A stretch of 64,000 nt of DNA, taken from the NCBI RefSeq assembly GCF_003696285.1, contig NZ_RFFL01000013.1, forward strand, positions 88,498 through 152,497, given 5' to 3'. The translations under genes and the position numbers were made by a program. The notes below the pieces were generated by a model. That model did no database searches. It was not told the origin of the DNA and saw only the letters and a list, made by a program, of their open reading frames with translations. The DNA is from Stutzerimonas nitrititolerans (GTDB lineage: Bacteria; Pseudomonadota; Gammaproteobacteria; Pseudomonadales; Pseudomonadaceae). Shown piece after piece: positions 52,971 through 60,618 of this stretch (its first letter is position 1; each line of letters begins with the position of its first letter).

Positions 52971-52997
52971 ATGTCAGCCAACCGGACCGCCAGGTAA
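52971..52997 (+). CDS. Possible 8-codon leader ORF
   Basis: MSANRTAR then TAA, with AGGAAAC upstream of its ATG. Its stop overlaps the ATG of the substrate-binding protein (TAATG). That gene has only a weak ribosome binding site of its own, so re-initiation from this mini-ORF is plausible. Confidence 0.35.
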   Translation: MSANRTAR

Positions 52998-54028
52998 TGC
53001 CAGGCGCCTTCTCCCGCCTGCGACTTTTCGCCTTTCTATTCGCCGCCTGCGCTGCATTGGTCTTACCACCGGCGCTGGCTGAGGCCACGCCGGCCATGCG
53101 CGAACGCCTGGTATTGGCCGGCCCGGCAGCCTCCGTGACCAATCCGCTGATCCACATGCTTGAAAGCGGCGCACTGGACGACCTGGCCCGGTCCACCGAA
53201 TTCATTCTGTGGAACAACCCCGACCAACTGCGCGCGTTGGTCATACAGGGACAGGTCGACTTCATTGCGGTGCCGACCAACGTGGCCGCCAACCTGTACA
53301 ACCGGGGTGTCCCGCTCACCCTGCTCAACGTTTCCACCTGGGGCGCCCTGTGGATGGTCTCGCGCACGCCGGGCCTGCAGACCCTGGCTGACTTCAAAGG
53401 AAAGGAAGTAGCCATCCCCTTCCGCAACGACATGCCGGACATCATCTTCGACTTCCTCGCCGAAGAGCAGGGGCTGGACCCGCAACGTGATTTTCAGCCG
53501 CGCTATACCGCCACACCCCTGGATGCCGTGCAGTTACTGATCACACGCCGGATCGACCACGCCCTGCTCGCTGAGCCCGCCGTATCCATGGTGCTGCGCA
53601 AGACCCAGTCCTTCCCCGTTTCACTGGTAGCGCCCGAGCTGTATCGCAGCGTCAACCTGCAGGAGCAATGGGGAAAACTGCTGGGCATCGAAGCCCGCAT
53701 TCCCCAGGCCGGCCTTGCCGCACTCGGCGCGGCGCGCCTCGATGTCGAGTTGAGCGCCCGCGTCGAACAGGCCTACGCGCAATCGAGCCGCTGGTGCAAC
53801 GAACATCCCCTGCCTTGCGGCGAGATGGTCGCTCGCCGCATCGACCTGCTCGATGCCCAGGCCGTAGCCGACTCGCTGCAGTTCCAATCCCCTCACTACG
53901 CCAGTGCCGCCCAGGCCCGCCCCGAACTGGAAACCTTTTTCCGGCTCCTGTTGCAACGGCAGCCCGCCAACCTGGGCGGCAAGCTGCCTGAGGATGGCTT
54001 CTACGGTGAGGCATCCGCCCAGAAATAA
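52997..54028 (+). CDS. ABC transporter substrate-binding protein, NMT1/TauA-like
   Basis: A 343-residue exported protein. The signal peptide MPGAFSRLRLFAFLFAACAALVLPPALA precedes an NMT1/NitT-type fold: GPAASVTNPLIHMLESGAL, GQVDFIAVPTNVAANLYNRGVPLTLLNVSTWG, LADFKGKEVAIPF, RRIDHALLAEPAVSMVL. Relatives bind sulfonates, nitrate, thiamine precursors or other small molecules; the ligand is unknown. Two Cys (RWCNEHPLPCGEM) may form a disulfide. The ATG at 52997 was selected because it starts the signal peptide; a GTG at 52925 would add 24 odd residues. Confidence 0.8.
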   Translation: MPGAFSRLRLFAFLFAACAALVLPPALAEATPAMRERLVLAGPAASVTNPLIHMLESGALDDLARSTEFILWNNPDQLRALVIQGQVDFIAVPTNVAANLYNRGVPLTLLNVSTWGALWMVSRTPGLQTLADFKGKEVAIPFRNDMPDIIFDFLAEEQGLDPQRDFQPRYTATPLDAVQLLITRRIDHALLAEPAVSMVLRKTQSFPVSLVAPELYRSVNLQEQWGKLLGIEARIPQAGLAALGAARLDVELSARVEQAYAQSSRWCNEHPLPCGEMVARRIDLLDAQAVADSLQFQSPHYASAAQARPELETFFRLLLQRQPANLGGKLPEDGFYGEASAQK

Positions 54029-54835
54029 ATGAAGTATTTTCTGAGAACCTTGCGCGATGGCCTGCTCGCCACGCTGAGCTACCTGTGGAGCGGCTGGGGC
54101 GCCCTGGCCAGCCTGTTGCTGTTCTGTGCCGCCTGGGAATTCACCGGACGCGTCCATGGAGCCCTGGTGTTACCTGGCCCCGTGGCGACCCTGGAACGTC
54201 TCGCGGAGCTATTCGACAGCGGCCTGGCCCTGCCACAACTGGCCATTTCCACCCGACGCACGCTGTACGGCCTGGGCGCCGCGCTGCTGGCCGGCAGCGC
54301 ACTCGGCCTTCTGGCGGGGCGCTCGCTCACCGCCGCCATGCTGTCCCGGCCGCTGGTCACATTGCTGCTGGGCATGCCGCCCATCGCCTGGCTGGTACTG
54401 GCCATGCTCTGGTTCGGCATGGGCGACGCCACGCCCGTGTTCACCGTATTCATCGCCTGCTTCCCCATCGTCTTCGCCGGCGCCATGCAGGGCACGCGCA
54501 CCCTGGACAATCAACTGAAGAAAGTTGCGCTCGCCTATCACCTGCCCTGGCACATGCTGCTGACGGACCTGTACTTCCCCCATGTCATGTCCTACCTGTT
54601 CCCGGCGTGGATAACCGCATTGGGCACCTCATGGAAAGTGGTGGTGATGGCCGAACTGCTGAGTACCACGGACGGCGTCGGCGCAGCCCTGGCAACTTCC
54701 CGCGCGCAGCTGGACACCGCCACCTCGCTGGCCTGGGTGGCCGCCGTCCTCGGGCTGCTGCTGGCCACCGAATACCTGTTTCTTGAACCTCTCAAGCGCC
54801 GGGTCGAGCGCTGGCGCTCGGAGCCGACCACATGA
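54029..54835 (+). CDS. ABC transporter permease, TauC/SsuC-like
   Basis: A 268-residue inner-membrane protein with about six helices and the binding-protein-dependent EAA-like loop (DNQLKKVALAYHLPWHMLLTDLYFPHVMSYLFPAWITALGTSWKVVVMAELL). It starts directly after the binding-protein stop (no gap) and overlaps the ATPase start by 4 bases, so the operon is tightly coupled. Confidence 0.88.
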   Translation: MKYFLRTLRDGLLATLSYLWSGWGALASLLLFCAAWEFTGRVHGALVLPGPVATLERLAELFDSGLALPQLAISTRRTLYGLGAALLAGSALGLLAGRSLTAAMLSRPLVTLLLGMPPIAWLVLAMLWFGMGDATPVFTVFIACFPIVFAGAMQGTRTLDNQLKKVALAYHLPWHMLLTDLYFPHVMSYLFPAWITALGTSWKVVVMAELLSTTDGVGAALATSRAQLDTATSLAWVAAVLGLLLATEYLFLEPLKRRVERWRSEPTT

Positions 54836-55620
54836 ATGCCCTGCATATCCGCCACCTTTACCATCGCTACGGGCTGACCGAAGTGCTGGCCGACGTCGGC
54901 CTCGATCTGTACGCCGGCGAAACCCTGGCTCTGGTCGGGCCTTCCGGCTGTGGCAAGAGCACGTTGCTGCAGATAATCGGGGGCCTGCTGGCACCTTCGG
55001 AAATCGTCATGCAGTGCGATTTTCGCGGCATCGGCTACGTCTTCCAGGATCCCAGCCTGATGCCCTGGATGACCGCCCAAGAAAACATCGCCCTAGGCCT
55101 CAAGGCACTCGGCGTGCCCAGGGCAGCCCGCCACAGGCAGGCGACAAGCATGGCCGCGCGCCTTGGGCTGACGGACGAGGACCTCGACAAATATCCCCAT
55201 GAACTGTCCGGCGGGATGCAGAGCCGGGTATCCCTGGGCCGTGCGCTGATCCTCTCGCCCGACCTGCTGTTGCTGGACGAACCTTTCTCGGCGCTCGACG
55301 TCGGCCTCAAGCTGGAACTCTACGCCCTGCTCCGCCAACAGGTGGTGCAACGAGGCAGCGCGGTACTGCTGATCACCCACGACCTGATGGAAGCGGTACG
55401 CCTGGCCGACCGCATCCTGCTGATGGTGCCCGCGCCCGGTCGCCTGGTACACGAATTCGTCCTGGACATGCCCCAGGCCGAACGCACGGAAGCCTGGATC
55501 CACCAGACCACCGGCGAGCTGATGGAAACCCCGCAAGTCCGCATCGGCTTCGGCCTGGCCGAAGGCACCCTGGCGCCAGCCAGCCACGAACAACCCCGTC
55601 ATAGCGGTTGCCGCGTATGA
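54832..55620 (+). CDS. ABC transporter ATP-binding protein, TauB/SsuB-like
   Basis: A 262-residue ATPase: Walker A GPSGCGKST, Q-loop FQDPSLMPWMT, signature LSGGMQSRVSLGRAL, Walker B LLLLDEPFSALD, H-loop ITHDLMEAVRLADRI. It is closest in style to NitT/TauT-type transporters. The stop overlaps the nnrS-like gene (ATGA). Confidence 0.92.
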   Translation: MNALHIRHLYHRYGLTEVLADVGLDLYAGETLALVGPSGCGKSTLLQIIGGLLAPSEIVMQCDFRGIGYVFQDPSLMPWMTAQENIALGLKALGVPRAARHRQATSMAARLGLTDEDLDKYPHELSGGMQSRVSLGRALILSPDLLLLDEPFSALDVGLKLELYALLRQQVVQRGSAVLLITHDLMEAVRLADRILLMVPAPGRLVHEFVLDMPQAERTEAWIHQTTGELMETPQVRIGFGLAEGTLAPASHEQPRHSGCRV

Positions 55621-56882
55621 ACAGGCCCAGGATCACCTCTCCCCTTCTCATCTGCGGCTTCCGGCCCTTCTTCGTACTCACTGCCGCCAGCGCCATCGGC
55701 TTCATGCTGACCTGGGTCCTGCTGCTGGACGGTTGGCTCGACGGCTGGCACCCGCCCGGTGGCCCGACGGCCTGGCATGCCCATGAACTGCTGTTCGGCT
55801 TCGCCGCTGCCGCCGTCGCCGGCTTTGCCCTGACCGCCGTTCCCGAATTCACCGCCACCCCGGCCATCGGCGGGCGACCACTGGCCCGTCTCGTGCTGTT
55901 GTGGTTGCTGGCCCGCCTGGCCTATGCACTGGCGGCCTACTGGCCGGCCTCACTGGGCGCCTGGCCGGCAGCCCTGTGCAACCTGGCATTCTGGCTGGCC
56001 CTGCTGAGGCAGATCGGCCCTAGCCTCTGGCGCGATCCGGGACGCAGCCACCTCAGCTTCGCCTGGGCCATCGCTGCGCTGTGCGCATTGCAGGCCGGAT
56101 TTTTCATCTCCCTGGTCATCTCGGCCAATGCCATGACCTGGCTACATGCGGCGACGGGCGCGCTGGCCATTCTGATCGTCATCGCCACCAGCCGCATCTC
56201 CATGAGCGCCGTGAATGGTCAGCTCGAACAGGGCCGTCCCGGCGCCCCACCCGCAACCACCACCTACCTGGCGCGCCCACCACGGCGCTACCTGGCGATC
56301 TTCTGCATAGCCGTCTGCAGCGCGACCGAATTTGCCCTCGGCCACGACATCGTCACCGGCTGGACCGCCCTCGCCGCCGCAGCGGCCATGTTCAACCTGC
56401 TCAACGACTGGCACGTCGGACGACCGCTGTTCACCCGCTGGAGCCTGATGCTCTATGCCAGCTACTGGCTCATCGCCCTGGGCTACGGCCTGCTGGGCGC
56501 CGCCTGGCTGGGCGCGCCACTGACGCCCTCGGCCGGTCGTCACCTGCTGACCGCCGGCGCGATGGCCCTGTCGATCTTCGCCGTCATGGTCATGGTCGGG
56601 CGTATCCATGCCGGGCTATGGCTGGACTACCGCCCCTGGCTGCCACTTACCGCTGCCATGCTGGTGCTGGCTGCGCTGCTGCGCACCTGGGCCGGCGTCT
56701 GGGCAGCAGCCCCCTGGCATGGCACGCTGCTGACGGTATCGGGGCTGCTCTGGGTCAGCGCTTTCGCCATTTATCTGGGGCACACCTGGCCGGCGTTGAG
56801 TGGGCCGCGCACCGATGGCCAGGAAGGCTGCGCCGAGCCCCTGGGGCGGGGCACCGGATCTGGTGAAGGCGGCGCGTGCTGA
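55617..56882 (+). CDS. NnrS family heme-containing membrane protein
   Basis: A 421-residue inner-membrane protein with about 12 helices. Family marks are the start SPLLICGFRPFFVLTAASAIGFML, GGPTAWHAHELLFGFAAAAVAGFALTAVPEF, and further His in GHDIVTGW, NDWHVGRPLF and RIHAGLWLDYRPW. NnrS proteins bind heme and copper and protect cells from nitric oxide, usually under NO-responsive regulators. The ATG at 55617 overlaps the ATPase stop; a TTG three codons earlier is the only alternative. Confidence 0.88.
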   Translation: MNRPRITSPLLICGFRPFFVLTAASAIGFMLTWVLLLDGWLDGWHPPGGPTAWHAHELLFGFAAAAVAGFALTAVPEFTATPAIGGRPLARLVLLWLLARLAYALAAYWPASLGAWPAALCNLAFWLALLRQIGPSLWRDPGRSHLSFAWAIAALCALQAGFFISLVISANAMTWLHAATGALAILIVIATSRISMSAVNGQLEQGRPGAPPATTTYLARPPRRYLAIFCIAVCSATEFALGHDIVTGWTALAAAAAMFNLLNDWHVGRPLFTRWSLMLYASYWLIALGYGLLGAAWLGAPLTPSAGRHLLTAGAMALSIFAVMVMVGRIHAGLWLDYRPWLPLTAAMLVLAALLRTWAGVWAAAPWHGTLLTVSGLLWVSAFAIYLGHTWPALSGPRTDGQEGCAEPLGRGTGSGEGGAC

Positions 56883-56900
56883 TCACCGACGGCAATCCAC

Positions 56901-57686
56901 TCAGCCAGCACGACCCAATACCTGCCGGGCATAGTTGCAGCAATCGAACAGGCTGCTGCCCAGGTGTGTCGTAGGTTCCGCCTGCTCGAACAGCAGGTTG
57001 GGCGATGGCAGTTCGACCGCCTTGCAGAGCTCCTCGATGTTCAACAGTACCAGGTCGGGGTTGCGCCCACCGATGAATCCCGCGCGCCTGAAGGTATTCA
57101 ACTGGCGCGAAAAGGTTTCCGGGGTAATGTTCAACTGGCGTGCCAACACACCATGACTGGCCGGCAACGTCAGCCAGGCACTGCGCTGCTGCATGTGCAG
57201 ATCCAGCAGGTAGACCACCAGACGCTGGGCCGAATTGCCGATGGTCAACAGATCGATACGGTTGAGCGACTGGGAAATCCTTACGGCCATGCCTTCCAGC
57301 ATCGCGATGCTGAAATCCGGCGAGGTCCGGCATAGTTCGAGCAATCGCGCACGCGGCAGGCGATAGACACTGGAGGCAACACCGGCGCGCGCCGACAGTG
57401 GATAGCGGCAGGGCTCGACGAACATCGCGGTTTCCGCCAGCAGATCACCGGCTTCCATATTTCGGAAGATCTTGTGCTCCCCCGTATAGCTGGGCCGGTA
57501 CAGCACCACGCTGCCCGATTGCACGAGAAAGAAATACGCTGCCTTGTCGCCCATGCGGAACAGGTGCTGGCCACTTTCCAGCCGCAGCAGAGAAGCACCG
57601 TCGAGCAGGGATTGCAACGCTTCCCGGCCCACCTTGGAAAAAACCGGTGAGCTGGCAAGCATATGGATCAGACCTGGCGCCTTCAT
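56901..57686 (-). CDS. CRP/FNR-family regulator (DNR-like)
   Basis: A 261-residue regulator. The N-terminal cyclic-nucleotide-binding-like domain (LLRLESGQHLFRMGDKAAYFFLVQSGSVVLYR; GDLLAETAMF) precedes the dimer helix and a HTH (SHGVLARQLNITPETFSRQLNTFRRAGFI) with the E-SR recognition pattern of FNR/DNR. There is no N-terminal Cys cluster, so it should not bind an FNR iron-sulfur cluster. A C-terminal extension of about 40 residues ends with a Cys pair (FDCCNYA). It converges on nnrS. ATG 57686 is the likely start, with a weak ribosome binding site; an earlier codon is at 57737. Confidence 0.82.
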   Translation of the reverse strand: MKAPGLIHMLASSPVFSKVGREALQSLLDGASLLRLESGQHLFRMGDKAAYFFLVQSGSVVLYRPSYTGEHKIFRNMEAGDLLAETAMFVEPCRYPLSARAGVASSVYRLPRARLLELCRTSPDFSIAMLEGMAVRISQSLNRIDLLTIGNSAQRLVVYLLDLHMQQRSAWLTLPASHGVLARQLNITPETFSRQLNTFRRAGFIGGRNPDLVLLNIEELCKAVELPSPNLLFEQAEPTTHLGSSLFDCCNYARQVLGRAG

Positions 57687-57774
57687 GGCTCGTTCGCACC
57701 CGGATGGGGACGCACGCCACTCCTTCCCGAAAGCCAATCGGCCGGTATCGGTCCAGATCCCAGGCAGCGCCCCA

Positions 57775-57793
57775 GTTAATGAGAAACATTATC
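57775..57793 (-). promoter_or_regulatory. Fur box upstream of the regulator gene
   Basis: GTTAATGAGAAACATTATC matches the Fur consensus at 16 of 19 positions. It is 89 bases upstream of the regulator start. Confidence 0.7.
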
Positions 57794-57831
57794 AACGGCG
57801 AGATACTACTCCATTTTCCGTCGCTTTGAAG

Positions 57832-57848
57832 TTGATAATTATCATTCG
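57832..57848. promoter_or_regulatory. FNR/DNR-box-like site with Fur-like bases
   Basis: TTGATAATTATCAT (57832-57845) matches the FNR/ANR/DNR consensus TTGAT-N4-ATCAA except for the last base, and also reads as part of a Fur box (GATAATTATCATT). It may serve the regulator gene (autoregulation). Confidence 0.6.
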
Positions 57849-57918
57849 GTACGGCAAAGCCTCTACACAGCGATCCGATGACGGTCCAAACGCCTCGACA
57901 CGAAGACTCGGCAAGCCC

Positions 57919-59397
57919 TCAGAAGCTCTTGCGCAGCATCAGGCTCACCTCCGTCTGCTCGAAGCCGAACGCCCAATCCAGATTGCTGTGGTTGATGCTG
58001 TGCCGCACGCGCAACTCCGGAACCAGCCCGGCGACCTGCCAGGCGTTCACCCCGGCGCTGAGGATATACACCTGCTGCTTGTCGTACCGGCGTTCGCCGA
58101 GGAAGAAATCGTAGGCATCGTTGCGGCTTTCCCGGTAGATGCCCAGCGCGTTGACGAACAACCCGGCGCTGCCGGCAAAGAGATGATAGACCCCGCCGCG
58201 CACGGCCCAGTCGCGGCTGCTGGCCTGATCCACCTCGTACTTCTTGCGGGTGAGGCTTACGCCGCCGTACAGGCTGGTGCGGGTGCTGGGCGAGAAGGAG
58301 GCGAACAGGTTCCACTGGTACTGATCGTAATCGGCACCGGTCAGCAGGCCCTGCGAGCTGTATTCGTAGCGCTTGGCATCCAGGCTGGTGCCCAGCTGCC
58401 ACTGGCGGTTCAGCGAGTGGCTCCACTCCAGTTGCAGGCCATGGGCCAGGTAGTCGCTGGCACGGTTGCGGTAGTAGTGCTCGACATAGGGAGCGAGCGA
58501 GATATTGTCGCGGGCATCCAGGTACTGGTAGCCCGCCTGCAGGATCGCCAGGTTGTTGCTGTAGTCCTTGATACGGGAAGTCGTGGACGGATCGGTCGTC
58601 GAATAGTAGTTGCCGTAGCTGAGGGGACGCAGCTGCAGGTTGTGGTTACCGGACAGGTTGAAGCGGCGCTGCAACGACAGCTCGTAGTTGACCATTTCGG
58701 AATCGATGGCCTCGGGCATCCTGCGCTCGAAGAAACAGATGCCGGCGAACTCGCTGAGGCAGCTGTAGTGGCCATTAGCCTGGTTGATATTGTCGTTGTA
58801 GCCCCAGCCTAGCGCCGCACTGCCATGCCAGTCGGCACGGATTTCCATCGCCAGGTGATACTGCTGGATCAGCATCTGTACCTCGGGCGGCAGCCCCGCC
58901 TCCAGCGCCCTGGCAAAGCCCTCCCGCGCGCGCTTTTCCTGGTAATCCTCGAACCACAGGCGCGCCAGCTCCAGCAGGATGCGTGCATCCCGCGGCTCCT
59001 GTTCACTGGCCAGCTCCATGCGCTGCAACGCCAGCGGATAGTCCCCCTCGAAGCGCGCCAGCAGGCTTTCCGCCATGTTCGCCAGCGCCGGCCGATGCCC
59101 CGGCAGTTCACGGTAACGGGCGATGAAATCCGGCAACTGGGTCCACTGGTTGGTATTGATGGCCACGTAGATGGCCGGCGTCAGTGCCTCCAGGGTGCTC
59201 GGCACCTGGTAGCGCCGGCCCTCGTACATCAGCGTACCGGGCGGTGCCGCCAGCGCCTCCTCGGCGTGCGCCTTCTGCTCGATACTGCGGCGGGTCTGGT
59301 CCTGCAGAAAACGCGTATCGTCGTCATCGGCCCGGACGCCGGGCGCGATGAGGCACGCCAGCGACAGCAGCCAGACGGCCCTGAAACGGCAAGACAT
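57919..59397 (-). CDS. Surface lipoprotein assembly modifier (Slam, DUF560)
   Basis: A 492-residue outer-membrane protein. Signal peptide (1-24), then an alpha-helical TPR-like periplasmic part (ALANMAESLLARFEGDYPLALQRMELASEQEPRDARILLELARLWFEDYQEKRAREGFARAL) and a C-terminal ~280-residue beta-barrel of amphipathic strands (GSAALGWGYNDNINQ, SSQGLLTGADYDQYQWNLFASFS) ending in the terminal aromatic of VSLMLRKSF. Slam proteins move surface lipoproteins or hemophores across the outer membrane. Its substrate is probably the gene just upstream. ATG 59397 starts the signal peptide. Confidence 0.88.
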   Translation of the reverse strand: MSCRFRAVWLLSLACLIAPGVRADDDDTRFLQDQTRRSIEQKAHAEEALAAPPGTLMYEGRRYQVPSTLEALTPAIYVAINTNQWTQLPDFIARYRELPGHRPALANMAESLLARFEGDYPLALQRMELASEQEPRDARILLELARLWFEDYQEKRAREGFARALEAGLPPEVQMLIQQYHLAMEIRADWHGSAALGWGYNDNINQANGHYSCLSEFAGICFFERRMPEAIDSEMVNYELSLQRRFNLSGNHNLQLRPLSYGNYYSTTDPSTTSRIKDYSNNLAILQAGYQYLDARDNISLAPYVEHYYRNRASDYLAHGLQLEWSHSLNRQWQLGTSLDAKRYEYSSQGLLTGADYDQYQWNLFASFSPSTRTSLYGGVSLTRKKYEVDQASSRDWAVRGGVYHLFAGSAGLFVNALGIYRESRNDAYDFFLGERRYDKQQVYILSAGVNAWQVAGLVPELRVRHSINHSNLDWAFGFEQTEVSLMLRKSF

Positions 59398-59432
59398 AGG
59401 GAATTTCCACAAAGGATGTGCGTGCAATAGAA

Positions 59433-59456
59433 TGGAGGCCGGCGAACCGGCCTCCA
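59433..59456 (-). terminator. Hairpin between hemophilin-like and Slam genes
   Basis: TGGAGGCCGG, CGAA, CCGGCCTCCA: perfect 10-bp stem with a weak T tract on the minus strand (ATTCTATTG). It probably lowers Slam expression relative to the secreted protein rather than stopping it. Confidence 0.6.
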
Positions 59457-59553
59457 CAGGTACCCCTCCCAAGCGATACCGAACGAGACTCCATCCGGCA
59501 TCGCCCTGTTTGACGCTCTTCACTGGTGGCCGCCAGTGGAGAGTGGTCAAACC

Positions 59554-60474
59554 TTAGGGGGTGATGGTGCCGCTAATCTTGCTGCCGCCGAAGGCGACGT
59601 CGTCGGCAACACTGGTACCGCCCTTGTGAATACCTGCCAGGGCTTGTGCGCCATTGTAGAAGCGGCCCTCGATATCACTGCCACGCGTGAAGCGGCCGTC
59701 GTTATGGATGGTGGTTCCCGCGAAGTCGACATTACTGCTGCCTGCGCGAGTCAGCGTACCACTGATACTGCCCGAGCCTGAGCCATAGCTAGCCGTCAAC
59801 GTCCCCTTGTAAAGGTTCGGATTATCCGGCGTACCGCCAGCAGCAGTCCCCACGCCATTGATACCGACCACGCCATAGGTAGCGTTGATAGCCGTTGGCA
59901 TATTGGTGTTAGTCACCGCATTGTCACCCACATACCAGGCGGTACGACTGGCGCTGCCCATGTTCAGGTCGGTGCTATTGCTCGGCGGGGTGCCGGCAGC
60001 GCGCGGTGCCCACTCGCCAAAGTACACGCCACTGCCCACCGCCAGGGGTGTTCCACTGGCATTGGCCACCTGGCCGATCACCAGCCCCCCGAACTGCGGG
60101 GCCAGGGATATCTGGGTGATTTGCCGGATACTGTTGATGGCGAAATTGGCACCATTGCTCGAATCGGTGGCATTCCAGACCTGGGCGATATTGATCGGCA
60201 GCGGCAGCATGCCGATATCCGCGGGCCTCATGATCGTGCCGTCGCCCCGCGCAGCAATGGCCGTATTCGAGCCCTTGATCGGGCCGCCGGCCAGATCGAT
60301 GTAGGAGCCGGCGCCACTCAGTGCCACACCAGAATTGCCACCGCCAAAGAGGCTGTGGTTCGATGCACCCACGGCCACACCCGCACTATTGGAGGTTCCC
60401 CCCAGAGGCGCAGCCAGCGCAGCACCACTCCCGACCATAGCCATTACAGCTAACGCCAATGTCGATTTTTTCAT
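59554..60474 (-). CDS. Slam-dependent secreted hemophilin-like protein
   Basis: A 306-residue protein with signal peptide MKKSTLALAVMAMVGSGAALA and no lipobox Cys. The mature N-terminal part is Gly/Asn/Ser-rich; GVYFGEWAPRA, TAWYVGDNA and YGVVGING precede a TbpB-like beta-barrel (YKGTLTASYG, GSISGTLTRAG, IEGRFYNGAQALAGIHKGG, DVAFGGSKISGT). This ordered set of motifs is that of Slam-dependent hemophilins such as HphA, which bind heme. Only three His are visible (NHSLF, TIHND, GIHKG) as possible ligands. The ATG at 60474 has AGAGG 8 bases upstream. Confidence 0.85.
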   Translation of the reverse strand: MKKSTLALAVMAMVGSGAALAAPLGGTSNSAGVAVGASNHSLFGGGNSGVALSGAGSYIDLAGGPIKGSNTAIAARGDGTIMRPADIGMLPLPINIAQVWNATDSSNGANFAINSIRQITQISLAPQFGGLVIGQVANASGTPLAVGSGVYFGEWAPRAAGTPPSNSTDLNMGSASRTAWYVGDNAVTNTNMPTAINATYGVVGINGVGTAAGGTPDNPNLYKGTLTASYGSGSGSISGTLTRAGSSNVDFAGTTIHNDGRFTRGSDIEGRFYNGAQALAGIHKGGTSVADDVAFGGSKISGTITP

Positions 60475-60505
60475 TTTCATATCCTCTTGGTTGAGATTAA
60501 AAACG

Positions 60506-60529
60506 GCTTGTTTTTTACGAAAAACAAGC
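60506..60529 (-). promoter_or_regulatory. Hairpin upstream of the hemophilin-like gene
   Basis: GCTTGTTTTT, TACG, AAAAACAAGC: perfect 10-bp stem, AT-rich, in the 144-base spacer after the receptor gene. A second small hairpin (CGTCGC, GGTA, GCGACG at 60556-60571) lies nearby. Either could act in transcript processing or termination between the two genes. Confidence 0.5.
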
Positions 60530-60618
60530 AAAAAAACGTCGGGAACGTTTTTTGACGTCGCGGTAGCGACGACCCGCAGGGTGGTCGCCAAGGATGGCGG
60601 ACCACAAAAAAACCGGAA

